From assembly GCA_013115135.1 (NCBI GenBank), contig JABANP010000212.1, forward strand, positions 1 through 64,000: a stretch of 64,000 nucleotides of DNA, read 5' to 3'. Made by a program: the position numbers and the translations under genes. Under the pieces are notes generated by a model, which saw only the letters and a program-made list of their open reading frames with translations, was not told the origin of the DNA and did no database searches. Below are positions 53,301 through 64,000 of this stretch, piece by piece; position 1 is the first letter of the stretch; each line of letters begins with the position of its first letter. This DNA comes from Perkinsus olseni (lineage: Eukaryota; Perkinsozoa; Perkinsida; Perkinsidae).

Positions 53301-55152
53301 TGATATCATCGTACCTGATAACGACGATGCTGATGCTGATTATGATGATGCTGCTCAGCAATGGTGATGCTGTACACACAGTATACCTTACGTTGTGCGT
53401 GGTGGTGGTGGTATGATGATGCTTGTTGATGTCCTACTACTCTTACTATGGTATGATGATGATCCTCGATGTAGCAATAACAGTTTGTGTATCTTCATTG
53501 AATGTGTATAATCATCTTTCACCTCTTTGATGGTATTATCCATGTATCTCATGATAACTTCATTATCATCATCACTGTGGTATTGTCTATTGGGCATCAT
53601 GTTATAAACTCTATTCATCAACCATTCATCATTCGGTATCATCATCAATGAGGTTATATGACCATTATCAGATGGTAATGATGATGATAGTGATGTAGTA
53701 TTATTGATAACATTGATAAAACGTATCTGATGGCGATGTCTGTGAGGGATGGTACTATCATTGTGGCTGTCATCATCATCAACATTACCCTTTTGTAGTA
53801 CTCCTCCTTATTCCTCCGATACACTTCCTGTCTCCTAGCCCAACTATGGGCATCCTCCTTCAGGAACCTTATTGATAATCTATTAACCTCCCTCACACCA
53901 CCACCACCACTACCATCTACTAATACCTTTAACTTTATACTTACGATTAGTATCTATAATGGTAGTAGTAGCAATACTCGATACTACACATGCCCACTCT
54001 ACCTATTACCATTATATCCCATCACACAGCAGGGTACCATTGTGTAATGGCCATCTATATAATAATAACAATACCCATTATGAACCATATCGTGATAGTC
54101 CTCATCATTATCTTTCCTTGTTATAAGCCGTAACCATTCCTCCGGAGTGTGTACTTCATACGTATCAGCATCATCGAATACCTCATTATTATTAAGACAA
54201 TGTGGGTATGGTTTATAGGTATACTTGGTATTATCTAATATAACGCCCACCACCACCACCACCCTACTACTATAATAAGTATTACCATCAAGCCTTGATG
54301 ATGATGATGCTCCTTCACCTCCTCCTGCCTTCATTGATGCCCCTCCCATATTATCACCATCATCCTCCTCTTCCCTCATTACAATACCTATCCAGTGGTG
54401 TACGGTAGTACGAGCCCTAAGATGTTACTATAACTACTACTACCATTGCATGATGATGATGCCTGACCCCTCTTCCATCTACCCGGTAGCCTATAACCTC
54501 TATTCCATCTATCTTTCTTCTGTAATATGTCATCATCAATCGCCGTCATCATTTCATTAATCACTACCATACTTCGACCCAGTGATGGTGTTGTTTTATT
54601 GCGTACCAACCGTCCTCCTCGTCCTTGTTGTTGTGGTGGTGGTAAAGCTGGACTAGGATAAGCCTTTGCTGATGATAACGATGCACTGATAGCCTGACAA
54701 TGGTCATGATGATGATAGTAGTAGTAGCACCACATACTCATTCACCATACTACCTTTATGAGGGTACTACTGCTATTACTATGTACCAATGATGAGGGGT
54801 TTAACAATATTTTAGATCTAATTTTGGGTAATTTATTCGATCTCTTCGATGTCCTCCCCCTTGTACTACCATAATCTGAACAACTATCATCACCATCACT
54901 AGTAGCATTATACCCTCATCATACCACCACCACCCTCATCATCAACAACAGTTGTTGTTCTCTCTTGTTATATATACGATGTATATTATCCCTCTCCGTT
55001 CTCAATAATGAATACGATTGTATTGGTATGTTAATCCTGTATGATGGTAGACTGACTACCCTTCGTAGTCCTCGACTACCACTCGATACGGCATACTCCT
55101 CCCCAATACCATAATGGCAGCCTCGATTATTATGAGATGATGATGGCGACAT
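47381..55152 (-). CDS. Dynein heavy chain-like tail and linker, no motor domain
   Basis: A long multi-exon minus-strand gene with many small exons. The N-terminal region (MSPSSSHNNRGCHYGIGEEY) leads to a block YEVHTPEEWLRLITRKDND followed by YYYIDGHYTMVPCCVMGY, as in axonemal heavy chains. The linker region contains VDNFHKREALFGIEPTDTEA, SIYNDYYSLWSIAIDYK, KLRAVDIHNSINKWKTE, VKVIDDLKNRMQYFVSE, MLPRYWYQILHTI and ITDLTLNHLDGIN. The reading then becomes acidic and divergent and stops at 47381. Family heavy chains are over 4000 residues with six AAA units; no P-loop is seen, and another gene on the same strand starts 834 bp downstream. Exon boundaries were only partly traced and could hide a split into two genes. 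Confidence 0.5.
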
Positions 55153-55282
55153 TCGACTGTGTTACGACGCTCTTAGGAGTATCTTCGTTAATTTCCATAT
55201 CTTGCGCAACTTGCCCATCTTGCATTTCCTCAATCGTGTTCATCCATCATTAGCATTTTCCTCCTCCTCCTCACTACCCTTG
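55153..55282. promoter_or_regulatory. Short divergent intergenic region
   Basis: Only 130 bp separate the dynein-like gene (-) and the cyclophilin (+), so it should contain both promoters. No repeated motif is obvious. Confidence 0.35.
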
Positions 55283-55921
55283 ATGACTGTTGATGAAGAG
55301 GTGAGAGTGTTCTTTGATATCAACATCGGTGATGAGTATATCGGTAGGATAATATTTAGACTGTAATACTGATGATTATTGGTAGTTCCCTGATCAATGA
55401 TGACTATGCTTAACAGATACAATAAGGATGTACCAATCATAAGTGAATCCTTCCGTCGTCTATGTACCGGTGAGAATGGTATCAGCTCATCATGTGGTTA
55501 CAAACCAATGCATTACACTAATACCATATTCCATCGTATCATCAAGGGGTTCATGTGCCAAGGGGGAGACTTTGAGAATAATGACGGTACAGGTGGTGAG
55601 TCTGGTTATGGTGGTAAGCTGGCTGATGAGAAGAATGGTCTATTACTACATAAACACGTGAAGAGAGGTATACTATCCATGGCCAACTCAGGCCCCGATA
55701 CCAATGGTTCACAGTTCTTCATTACGTTTAGAGCATGCCCTCATCTTGATGGTAAACATGTTGTCTTTGGTGAAGTTATCAAGGGCTGGGATGTATTGAA
55801 TATTATTGAGAATGATGTTGATACTAACGAGAGGGATAGGCCTCTCACTAATGTTACTATTGTACGTAGTGGACAGCTTATTAAGGTTCCTAAGACATCA
55901 TCTAAGACTAGTACTGCATAG
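55283..55921 (+). CDS. Cyclophilin peptidyl-prolyl isomerase
   Basis: [20 protein letters not shown], then after a 54-nt intron [60 protein letters not shown] and [20 protein letters not shown]. These include the catalytic [14 protein letters not shown] and the SQFFIT strand. The usual tryptophan of cyclosporin-binding members (LDGKHVVFG context) appears as histidine (CPHLDGKH), so drug affinity may be low. Length matches single-domain CypA type; no signal peptide is seen, so it is likely cytosolic or nuclear. Stop at 55919-55921. Confidence 0.92.
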
Positions 55922-56023
55922 TAGTGTTATTACTAGGCTATTGTGTTGTGATCTTAACTACTACTACCCCATTATTAGTGTTATTATTATCACACCTCTC
56001 CTCCTCCTCCTGTCTTCATCATA

Positions 56024-58252
56024 ATGGATCTACTCCGTCAGATGAGAGCTGCTGCTGGGCCCAAGGAGACTATTGGTTTATCGGATGATATTATTGAAAA
56101 GTAGTACTACCCCTACCACCTCAGTATGCAGTCGATGTTGGTCATCATCGTCATCAGGTTTCTTGGTCGTGATCATAATCTAACATTGGCTATTATTAAT
56201 GCTCATGAAGTGTGGAATACATTAGATGGTAATACCACCTATCGTATACCTGAAGGGCAGCTTATTAAGAGTATATGTGAACATTGGTGTCATTTCTATG
56301 CTGATGATACTCGTAACCCGTACATCCCTATTGGTGGTAAAGGGCCATGGATTATTACCTTACATGGTAGTGTTATACACGATAATGGTGGTTATGGTAT
56401 GTTGGGTCTTGGTCATAATCCAACTAACGTTTTGAAGGCTATAAGTAATGATTACGTTATGGCTAACATTATGACACCATCATTACTACAAATGAATGTT
56501 ATTAATGATATTAAGAAGGAGATTGGCCATACTAGGTCAGATGGTTGCCCCTACCATTCTGTATTAATGATGAACTCGGGTTCCGAAGGCAACTCAGTCG
56601 CTGATAGAATAATGGATGTAATAGCTTCATCGTCATCATCATACTACTACCGACATTATCGTGGTCTCCATCATCAGATCCATACCGGACAAGTACGTAA
56701 TAATAGACCATTATTGGGTCTATCATTGAAAGGCTCCTTCCATGGCCGTACCTTCAGACCAGCAGTATTCAGCAGTAGTTGCCATGATACGTAATAATAC
56801 TACTAGTACTACCAGTGTATTGTCCTCACGCATTACTATTAGGTACCGCAAGCATAGGTGTGAGAGTATCATCACCGCCCAGTCAGGATACTCTATTACA
56901 GTAACACCGAATGATGGTGATGAACTAAGAGAGGCATTTCAGAGAGCTGAACAGGAGGGCAAGTTTATTGAGTGTGTAAGTAGTACATCTAATCCTGCTG
57001 CTGCTGCTGCTATTGGCCTCATCCATGATACACGATAGTGATCGTGTCAGGTAATGATAGAAGCTGTGATGGGTGAGGGTAATCCTGGTCAACAGATAAG
57101 ACCAGAATTCTATGCCTTAGCCAGGGAGTTGACTCTACAGCATGATTCTATCTTAATAATAGACTCGGTTCAAGCAGGCTTCCGCTGTATGGGGGTACTA
57201 AGTATAGTTGATTATCCTGGTTATCAGAATCTACCACCACCTGATTTTGAAGTATGGTCCAAAGCCATCAATGGTGGGCAATATCCAGTATCAATCCTGG
57301 CTATGAATGAGAGAGCCTCTACCTATTATAGACATGGTGTGTATGGTAATACCATGACAGGTAACCCGAGGGCCTGTGCAGTCACATCCTCTGTATTGAA
57401 GGAGATATATAACAATCCTCATATTAGACGTAACATTATTGACATGGGTCAGTATGCTATCAACCAGTATAAAAGGTTACAGGATAAATTCCCTCATGCT
57501 GTTGTTGATGTTAGCGGTACTGGTCTATTATATGCAGTACACCTTCACAAGGATATACCAGTAGTAGCATTCACTGGTGCTGAGCATTGGCTAAGATGTC
57601 ATGGTATTGGTGTTATACATGGTGGGGAGAATGCATTGAGGTTTACACCACACTTCAATGTTACTAAGGAGGAGATCGATATACAAGTAGCTATGCTGGG
57701 CAGATATCTAGTTAGTATTGAAGGCCATATGCCGATACTCAAGACTATGATGGATAGGATAACCAACAATAAACAGCACAAGTTGGCGACTGATGGCAGC
57801 AGAGGGCAGCCCATTACTGCTATCACTACTCAAGATGTATCAACTGACAAGACTGATGCTGCCCAAGACGATGATCTAGACGGAGGTAGGATCAATAACA
57901 CAGCCATCAGGGATGGGTAGTTATGTTATCGTTTTCAGGTCATAACGATAATACTACAACTATCATACTACGCGGTCATTTATTTGATTCACAATTGGTA
58001 AACTCAGTATTGGATATTGTTGAAGAGCATAAGAGTGTAGCGCATTTCAGCAGGATACGTTTAGGGTCATCGGTTAATGAGACGTCTGAGGTTGGTATTA
58101 AAGTAACGCCATCTGACCCTAATACATCAGCATCATCATGCTACACACTGAATGATACTATTAATGAGATAACCAGGGCGGCTGAGAAGCGCAATTGTAG
58201 TGCTACTATCATCAGGAATCATACTACTACTGCCTCTACTGATGATGAATAA
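56024..58252 (+). CDS. Class III aminotransferase fused to a LOR/SDH (PF04455-like) domain
   Basis: PLP-dependent fold I aminotransferase. It shows GGKGPWIITLHGSVIHDNGG, GYGMLGLGHNP, VLMMNSGSEGNSVADRIMDV, LSLKGSFHGRTF, FIEC-type core, DSILIIDSVQAGFRCMG, EVWSKAINGGQYP with the presumed PLP lysine, NTMTGNPRACAV, and NALRFTPHFNVTKEEID. It most resembles omega-aminotransferases such as lysine 6-transaminase. An intron of about 53 nt (GTAGGATC...GTTTTCAG, ending at 57938) joins DLDGG in phase to HNDNTTTIILRGHLFDSQLV, NSVLDIVEEHKSVAHFSRIR, a LOR/SDH conserved-region type domain found in ornithine/arginine/lysine-degrading enzymes. Without that splice the aminotransferase stops at 57920 and a small frame starts 2 bp later. 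An exchange or regulatory role for the extra domain is inferred. Confidence 0.8.
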
Positions 58253-58574
58253 TGATGGCATCATCATAGTCATCGGTCGAGATGGTTAGCATCTACCACT
58301 ATGAGACTTTTTAAACAGTTTTTATACACGTCATCATTGTCATCATCATCATCATACTCGAGAGACATGACCAATCTACAGGGTTGTTGTCGTTATGATC
58401 GCATTTATGATGACAAGTTTTGTTGTCGCTCGCATCTATCATCATCATCGTCCATCACAATGATAGTAGTCATTCTTGTTATCATAATCATCAATGGTTG
58501 TGTTATCAGTGTGGTATACATCAATAACATTGCCGTCTACGAGTGTTGTCGTCGTTCGCATCATCATCAGCACC
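58253..58574. other. Intergenic
   Basis: ATC-rich spacer between two plus-strand genes. Overlapping frames are Ser/Ile repeats and are not called. Confidence 0.5.
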
Positions 58575-59397
58575 ATGGCGTCATCATCCTCATCAGTCGA
58601 ACAGCTGTCAGAGGGGCAGCGGTACAATCCTGTTGTTAACAGTGAGAAGGATAGCGATGCCATAATAACAAGAGACGGTAATCCCAGTAGTACTACTTCT
58701 AGGCCTTGCACTGATGTTGGTTATGATGATGACAGGTATAATTATCAACGTACCATCAAGTAAATCATCAGCAATGGAATCACAAGAGGCTATGGATAAT
58801 TACAAGAACAATCCCAAACGACCTGGTAATACTAAGGATAGTGCTACCGACAGCTAGAGTAGCATCTTGGTCAACATGAAGTAGCGTTATGTTCGTGTTC
58901 CTCTTTGACTCATTCTCTATGATGACTATTGCCATTATTGTTATCCATTTCAGTATTCGATAGGCAGAGGTCGATGCAGGGCAGCTCAGCCGGGGCCGGT
59001 AGCGACTTCTTCGGTAAATATCAGAAACATCGTACGATAGAGTTGGAGAGACTACGGAAGATGGATGAGGATTGGGATAAGATGCAGAAGGTAATAATAA
59101 CAGCGGATGCTGCTGCTCTCTGGGGAATGACTCCCTCACACGCCGTGGCTGTGAGCAGCAGCATGGTCGTTGTTGTTGTTGTTGTCATTGCTATGATGAT
59201 GTTGTTGTTCTTAGGATCTGGAGTATCATCGAAAAAGAGAAGAGCATATTAAGAAGGATATCGAGAGAACAGAGAAGAGACGGGCTAAGAGGATGAAGCG
59301 GAAGCAGAATAGGCAGAAGAAGAATAAGCAGCAGCCGGCTGCTGCTGCTGCCTCTGGTGGAGCGGCGTCGTCCTCGATACCGCCCTCACAGGGGTGA
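58575..59397 (+). CDS. PRKRIP1 homologue (DUF1168 family)
   Basis: Small, highly charged nuclear protein; the human homologue is found in catalytic spliceosomes. It starts MASSSSSVEQLSEGQRYNPV. A 25-nt intron (58736-58760, GTATAATT...ATCAAG) joins DDD to SKSSAMESQEAMDNYKNNPK RP in phase. After a 139-nt intron comes the signature SMQGSSAGAGSDFFGKYQKH, then RTIELERLRKMDEDWDKMQK, and after another intron DLEYHRKREEHIKKDIERTE and a KRMKRKQNRQKKNK tail, ending at TGA 59395-59397. The motif order fits the family. Confidence 0.8.
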
Positions 59398-59529
59398 ACC
59401 TCAGAATATACTCGAGTTGTGTTTGGTTAATGTAGGAGTAATGGGGTGGGATCATGAGGCATGAGCTGCGGAACACTCTAGTTGTAGCGAAGGTGGAGCA
59501 TGAAGACCGGTGGTCATGGTGAGTTGGTG

Positions 59530-59530
<1 letters not shown>

Positions 59531-59610
<80 letters not shown>

Positions 59611-59632
59611 TCATCACATCATCATCACCACC
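59531..59632. repeat. (CAT)n/(CAC)n microsatellite
   Basis: About 100 bp of CAT trinucleotides with a short CAC block in the middle. It is the longest pure run of the trinucleotide that pervades the window and lies just 3' of the PRKRIP1 gene. Confidence 0.95.
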
Positions 59633-61543
59633 ATAACCCCACGTGAGGTGGTGGTGGTCTGCGTAACATCTGGGAATATACATCGTTACGAGGGATAATA
59701 GATATCGCAAGAGAATGGTCGGAAAGAAGGATCGAATCTCGCCCATCTCTGCCGGGGCGGCGTTGGGCAAACCCGTTGGCCAAGTTCGGATTCACCATCT
59801 CCTCTAACGGTTGTGGTGGATTACTCAGCACCGAGGAACTCCGGCTTCCCGCCGTCAGGTTGGGTCACTAGGACCTCGCCTATTTTCACGTACACCTCCT
59901 CGTTTACTAAGACCACCGACGACCAACGCAAAACATAATAGACCACCCAGTGTATGATAGAGAGTTACTACGTCAATATATTACTCACATCTTGTTTCTT
60001 CATCTTCACAAGCATTCGGATGATGATTGTGCTACTGCAGTTGCTTATCACCTGTTAACAATAAGACTATGTTTTCGGTGTTGAGTTGTCTCTGGGCCTC
60101 GTTACACAGTATTGGATTGTGATGTTGCAACAAGGTCTAAAGATTGACAATTATCGTCAATAACATCAACAACACCGCTGTCTTTCACCAAAACCTTCAT
60201 AAAATGAGTCGATATTGGCCAGCATTATGATAACATCAACTAAAGATACACAATAAGCTAAGAATAAGGAAGATAGGTGATGGTAGCAGGAGGAGATCGA
60301 TACGATATCTCAGAGCTAGGAGATCTGATGATGACCCAATACTGATACGCACAGTCCCTACACGGTACTTGGGAGACGCCGTATTCTGATGAGGCTGCCG
60401 GAGACCCAAGGGCAGAATTTCCAAGGGCGGATGCCGACTGGTTGAGGAAGTTACACAGTGCTACAAAAGTGCATACGGAGGGGAAACAAAGCTGCGCAAG
60501 CGACACACATGTACGTGGCTACCCGGTTCAAGTCTGCGTTCAACCAGCCATTTTCCCTCGGCGAAGGCTAAAGCCATACGTTACGAATGTCGTTTCGAGA
60601 TATGTAACACGGCAGAATGGTGAGAGACTCAGAGCTATATTTGCGTGAGAAACTTATGATTAGCCAACTTCTGCGACCGAGGCATGTTAGTGATCTACCA
60701 GCGGTAGATCGACGCTAGCGGAATTCACCGAGCAGAGGTTCAATCCCTGGTGAAGAGATCGGGTACGCGTACCAATAGGTGATGCAAATAAGTGGTGCGA
60801 GCTAGGCTAGCATAAGTTAGTGAACCTACAGTGGGATTTAGCATTGGTTCATTGGGGCAGAGCCTCGGAAGATGATTTGCGCTCAACCCAACCACTCACT
60901 GGATGCGGAGGTAGGCCACAGAAATCCAGCCACCCACAGATTGTAGTTGTGGAGGGGCTAGTTTTCGGTGACCTACTGGATAACCGCAATAACTGCATGT
61001 TGTTGTCGGGCATCCATACCCCTAACCTCTGCATTAGTTAGCGAGAGACATCCGACGCTTACGGTTTGGCCTGGCCTCGTAGGAGACCAGGGGTTACTAG
61101 GCCATCATCCGACAACTCGACGCTACGTAACGGGTCGCTTAGGCCCAGGCTCAACCGGGAGGGATGGAAAACAGGACAGCGGGCCTGTGGTGCAGGAGCA
61201 GGTTTTATGGTCGAAAGACCAAACTGAAATCCGAAACGTGGACCTCGGGTCGCCAAATCACAAGGTAGTGTCGTGCTCATGCTGCACCTGCATAGGACCT
61301 CGGCGCACCTGGTGCGCTGATGCGCTGACACTGCGGTGTGATTCACCCCAACTGTCCTGTGAGCCACTCCCGCATCCCGCCTTCCTTCGTAACGAGGCCG
61401 TGCCACAATAACTAGAACGCAACCCGTCCCGTTCAGTGGAAACCAACGGGTAACTACAGACTTCTCGAGCCCTCTCAAACCGGCGACTCTGATCTGCGGC
61501 CAGACTGACATCCAGGCGGCCACAGGAAACGGAGGGTAAACTT
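59633..61543. other. Unresolved stretch between PRKRIP1 and the retroelement
   Basis: GC content rises toward the right. A short minus segment (VKIGEVLVTQPDGGKPEFLG near 59828-59897) looks coding but no gene structure could be built. The long minus frame at 61059-61547 may be element 3' sequence or untranslated. A hairpin GATCTACC AGC GGTAGATC lies near 60690-60710. No tRNA or RNA gene is confirmed. Confidence 0.35.
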
Positions 61544-62640
61544 TCACGACAAGCTGGCTCCGCTACCGCCCGTCAGCATACAGTACGAGGCCAGTTTGGC
61601 CTTCTCTTCTGAACTTTTATGCAGATACTCCAGCACTGACAGGGATCTCCACCCACCTGCCCTCATGAGCACCGGAGACTCTGCCGGTAGGGCCTGATGA
61701 AGCAGCTGGGCACCTGTACGTCGGAGGGTATGCGTCCCATACTGGTCGATCAACTCGAACCCCACAATGGGCCCTAATCTTTCCCGGACCTTCCTCGAGA
61801 AGTCGCTGTACACCAGGGGGAAGACCTTGCCCACAGCGGGGCCCTCGGGCTTGCGGCTCCAGAGTACATCCAGCGGACACCCCTCGCACCGAGAAGAGGG
61901 CCCTTGGCGGCCAAGGCTTGGCCCATATCGAGGGACTGCATGGCGGAGGACGTGCAGGCTATGTAGGCCATCTGCCCAGCTGCGACTTGGTCCGTCTTGC
62001 TCCTGCGTATTCTCACCTCGAGGAGGTCCAATCTCGACTCACCTTGCACTACTGACTTCAGCGACAAGTCGCACCACTCCACGGCTAGAAGTTCGTCGGC
62101 CCGCAGAAGGCCGAAAATCCCTGCTAGAATGACAGCCGAATACAGATCACACCTCGGCGGCCAACGACGGAAGACGTCGAAGACCTCCGATCGCCTCAGG
62201 GGTTGCATTTCCCGTACTGGCCTATCGCCGCGAGCCTTCTCGGCGGCCCGTAGTACATGGCTCACCCTGAAGGCCTCACTCGAGGATAGATCGAACACGA
62301 AGGTTTTGTTGCGCGACCTCAGACCCGCTGCGGAGCTCTTAACGGAACTGCAGGCGTACTGGCACTTCACCAGGGCCCAAACAAACAGTTGAAAAACCGG
62401 CACCGTGAGGGAGAAACAAGTCGAGCCAACGACTTGCTTGTAGAAGTTAACCGTCCGATCGTAGAGCTCGTTGGTACTGTCAGCCAGACCGGACTGGGCG
62501 AAGTCGGCGGCGTACCTCTTAGCATTCTCCCGCCCTGTGCGGTCGATCAGGGAACGGACCTGACCTCTCTTCGGACGGTTGGACCCCGACCACTCCGGAA
62601 ACACCGTAGGTGTCGCCTCCTCCCCAACTGGACACAACAT
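61544..62640 (-). mobile_element. DIRS-like tyrosine recombinase, frame-broken
   Basis: N-terminal core-binding part: AADFAQSGLADSTNELYDRT. The catalytic part has AGIFGLLRADELLAVEWCDL (first Arg), VRIRRSKTDQ (Lys), YGTHTLRRTGAQLLHQ (HxLR), RAGGWRSLSVLEYLH (GW and nucleophile Tyr), ending SGASLS at 61544. Two frames are needed: the first covers 62640 to about 61900, the second carries CPLDVLWSRKPEGP onward. The shift occurs near AAKGPLL (about 61895-61915). Upstream on the same strand lies a matching RT-RNase H, the arrangement of DIRS-type retroelements, which integrate by recombinase instead of DDE integrase. The copy is probably inactive. Confidence 0.8.
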
Positions 62641-62765
62641 ACGACCTGATACAGAAACGAAGACACTCTTACGCAGTCAGATAACGCGACATTGCAAGCG
62701 AGATACTTGTCGGCTACCAAATCATCGAGCTAGCACTACGCGGTTAGGCACCCTTCCAGGACCGC

Positions 62766-64000
62766 TTACCACGCGACCTCAGTCTCGGGGAGTACTGGGG
62801 TTGAGCACTGCGACCACATGTCACCGAGGTCGACCCCCAAGCCCCTAGACAGACGATCGGCGAGCCAGTTTTCCTTTGACTTGATGTACGCGGTGTTGAG
62901 ATCACCCCTGAACTGGCCGATCCAGACGCCCACGGCCCGCAGAATGGCGGCGAGACCGGGAGCTGGCGAGTAGAGCTTTTCCAAGGCTCCAACCACGGCC
63001 GAATTGTCACAGTGGAGAACGACTGGATTTCAGACTCCACAACCCTGGGCATCCGAAGTCGGTTCTCAGGAGCCGGCTAGACGTAAGGTGCATACGGCCG
63101 CCAGCAGCTCGTACAAAGCAATGTCCCTATGTGACGGAGACTGATCGGAGGAGTTACCGTAGCGACGGACCCAGCTGCGGACAGCCGGGTCGTCCGTACT
63201 CAAACGGAACCAGCGGCCGTGGAGGCCGTCCGAGATCCAACCAGCCAGGAAATCTACTGATGCGTCGGATGCCCCAAATAGGAGCTTGTGGGATTCGACA
63301 GCGGGCTTGGGTGATGTTGGTGCTCGGGGCCGCCTCACAACTTGCAGCCAGAACCGGATAGCCTTCAGGCTCTTAGAATCCTCCGACAGTTTGATGGTAC
63401 CGAGGGGCCTGCCAGCCTTCTTACGCTCAAAGGTATTCAGGAGAGCGTATAGGGGTTGGAGGTAACCTTTCAGCTGGCGCGTCAGCTGAGTGGCGAAGAT
63501 CAGCTCGCCGAGGGCTTCCAACTTCGGCGCTTCCACTCGGCGTTTGTCGTCGAATTCGGCCAGCAGATCCCTTATGCCGGCTCGGATATCATCATGGACT
63601 ACGACAGAGGGACCCGCCGTGGACGACACCGACACCTCGAAGCCTATGTACTTGACCGATTTGACCCCGAGCGTACATTTTAGTTAAGCCGTCTGTATAT
63701 TCAGCACTTCCCACACTAGCACGGCCAAGCTGCAGGCTAGCCAATACATCTTTCTGCGAACGGCCAGCAGGCCGTCGTCGATGTAGAGCAGTGACAGGAA
63801 CTTCTCGTGGGTCAGTATCCAGCGTAATAGAGCTCCGATTAGCCGTACCACCCCGGCGCTCCCCCTACACCATTGGTATGGGGATACTGCCGCCCCGAAC
63901 GGCAAGGCTTTGCTCTCGAAGACTTCTTGGCTTAGGCGGGCCGACGTCCGAGGACGCTCGGACTCAGCTAGAAAGAGGTACTTATATGCCCCCGTAATGT
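62766..64000 (-). mobile_element. DIRS-like reverse transcriptase-RNase H, pseudogenised, runs off the window
   Basis: One continuous minus frame from the right edge: KYLFLAESERP, LPFGAAVSPYQW and LLYIDDGLLAV (RT catalytic YIDD), VKYIGFEVSVS (RT thumb region), then RNase H with LFGASDASVDFLAGWI, HRDIALYELLAAV, HCDNSAVVGALEKLY and IKSKENWLADRLSR. The frame is interrupted by three in-frame stops: TAA 63684-63686, TGA 63066-63068 and a second TGA close to 63033. Since TGA is a genuine stop in several genes here, this is decay, not recoding. The gag and 5' end lie beyond 64000. Confidence 0.85.

Noticed and set aside
57923..58252. Separate small gene starting 2 bp after the aminotransferase stop
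   Set aside because: A canonical in-phase intron ending at 57938 removes both the stop and the ATG and gives a sensible two-domain protein; kept only as the alternative.
59510..59698. Poly-His or poly-Met reading frames across the CAT repeat
   Set aside because: They are translations of a microsatellite with no flanking coding signal.
60700..60770. tRNA-like segment with GGTTCAATCCC
   Set aside because: A T-loop-like string is present but no acceptor, D or anticodon stems can be paired.
62996..63635. TGA read as tryptophan
   Set aside because: MBF1, BDP1, BRX1 and PRKRIP1 all end at TGA at the expected family C-terminus, so TGA is a stop in this genome.

Overview
The window reads as nuclear DNA of a flagellated protist, most likely an alveolate of the Perkinsus type; this is inferred from style, with no marker gene seen. 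Supporting signs are densely packed genes on both strands, many short GT-AG introns, pervasive (GAT/ATC)n runs in introns and coding sequence, several axonemal genes, and a DIRS-like tyrosine-recombinase retroelement. TAA, TAG and TGA all act as stops, so the standard code applies.

Layout: 1-454 holds the 3' end of a JmjC/cupin gene. 455-5508 has no recognisable gene but contains a 15-bp minisatellite and, from about 1.85 to 4.95 kb, a cluster of at least 13 copies of an unusual 22-nt architecture. An 8-mer W appears as W(1-7), its full reverse complement, then W(2-8), and the sequence differs in every copy. 5.5-16.9 kb carries a family 2 glycosyltransferase (-), tRNA-Arg(ACG) (-), a membrane protein (-), TFIIIB B''/BDP1 (+), MBF1 (+), a J-domain protein (+) and a protein kinase (+). 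17.5-31.6 kb carries a PDZ protein (-), SRR1-like (-), an uncharacterised protein (+), a WD40 protein (+), an EF-hand DRC8/EFCAB2-like axonemal protein (+), a TPR+J protein of DNAJC7 type (-), a possible ciliary protein (-) and a coiled-coil axonemal-type protein (-). 31.7-35.2 kb has a small gene (-), imidazolonepropionase (-) and BRX1 (+), the last two sharing a short divergent promoter. 35.2-39.2 kb is poorly resolved.

39.3-59.4 kb carries a DEAH (DEIH) RNA helicase (-), a WW-domain protein (+), a cold-shock-domain/SpoU methyltransferase fusion (-), a dynein-heavy-chain tail without a motor (-), a cyclophilin (+), a class III aminotransferase fused to a LOR/SDH domain (+) and a PRKRIP1 homologue (+). 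59.4-61.5 kb is a microsatellite and unresolved sequence. 61.5-64 kb is a degenerate DIRS-like element (-) running off the right edge.

Housekeeping RNA and ribosome functions (BDP1, MBF1, BRX1, DEAH helicase, SpoU methylase, tRNA) and flagellar functions (DRC8, coiled-coil protein, dynein tail) dominate. Exon joins were made by eye from splice consensus, phase and family similarity. Three recurring oddities are introns of only 20-32 nt, +1 reading-frame breaks inside otherwise conserved domains, and the W-rc(W)-W cluster.
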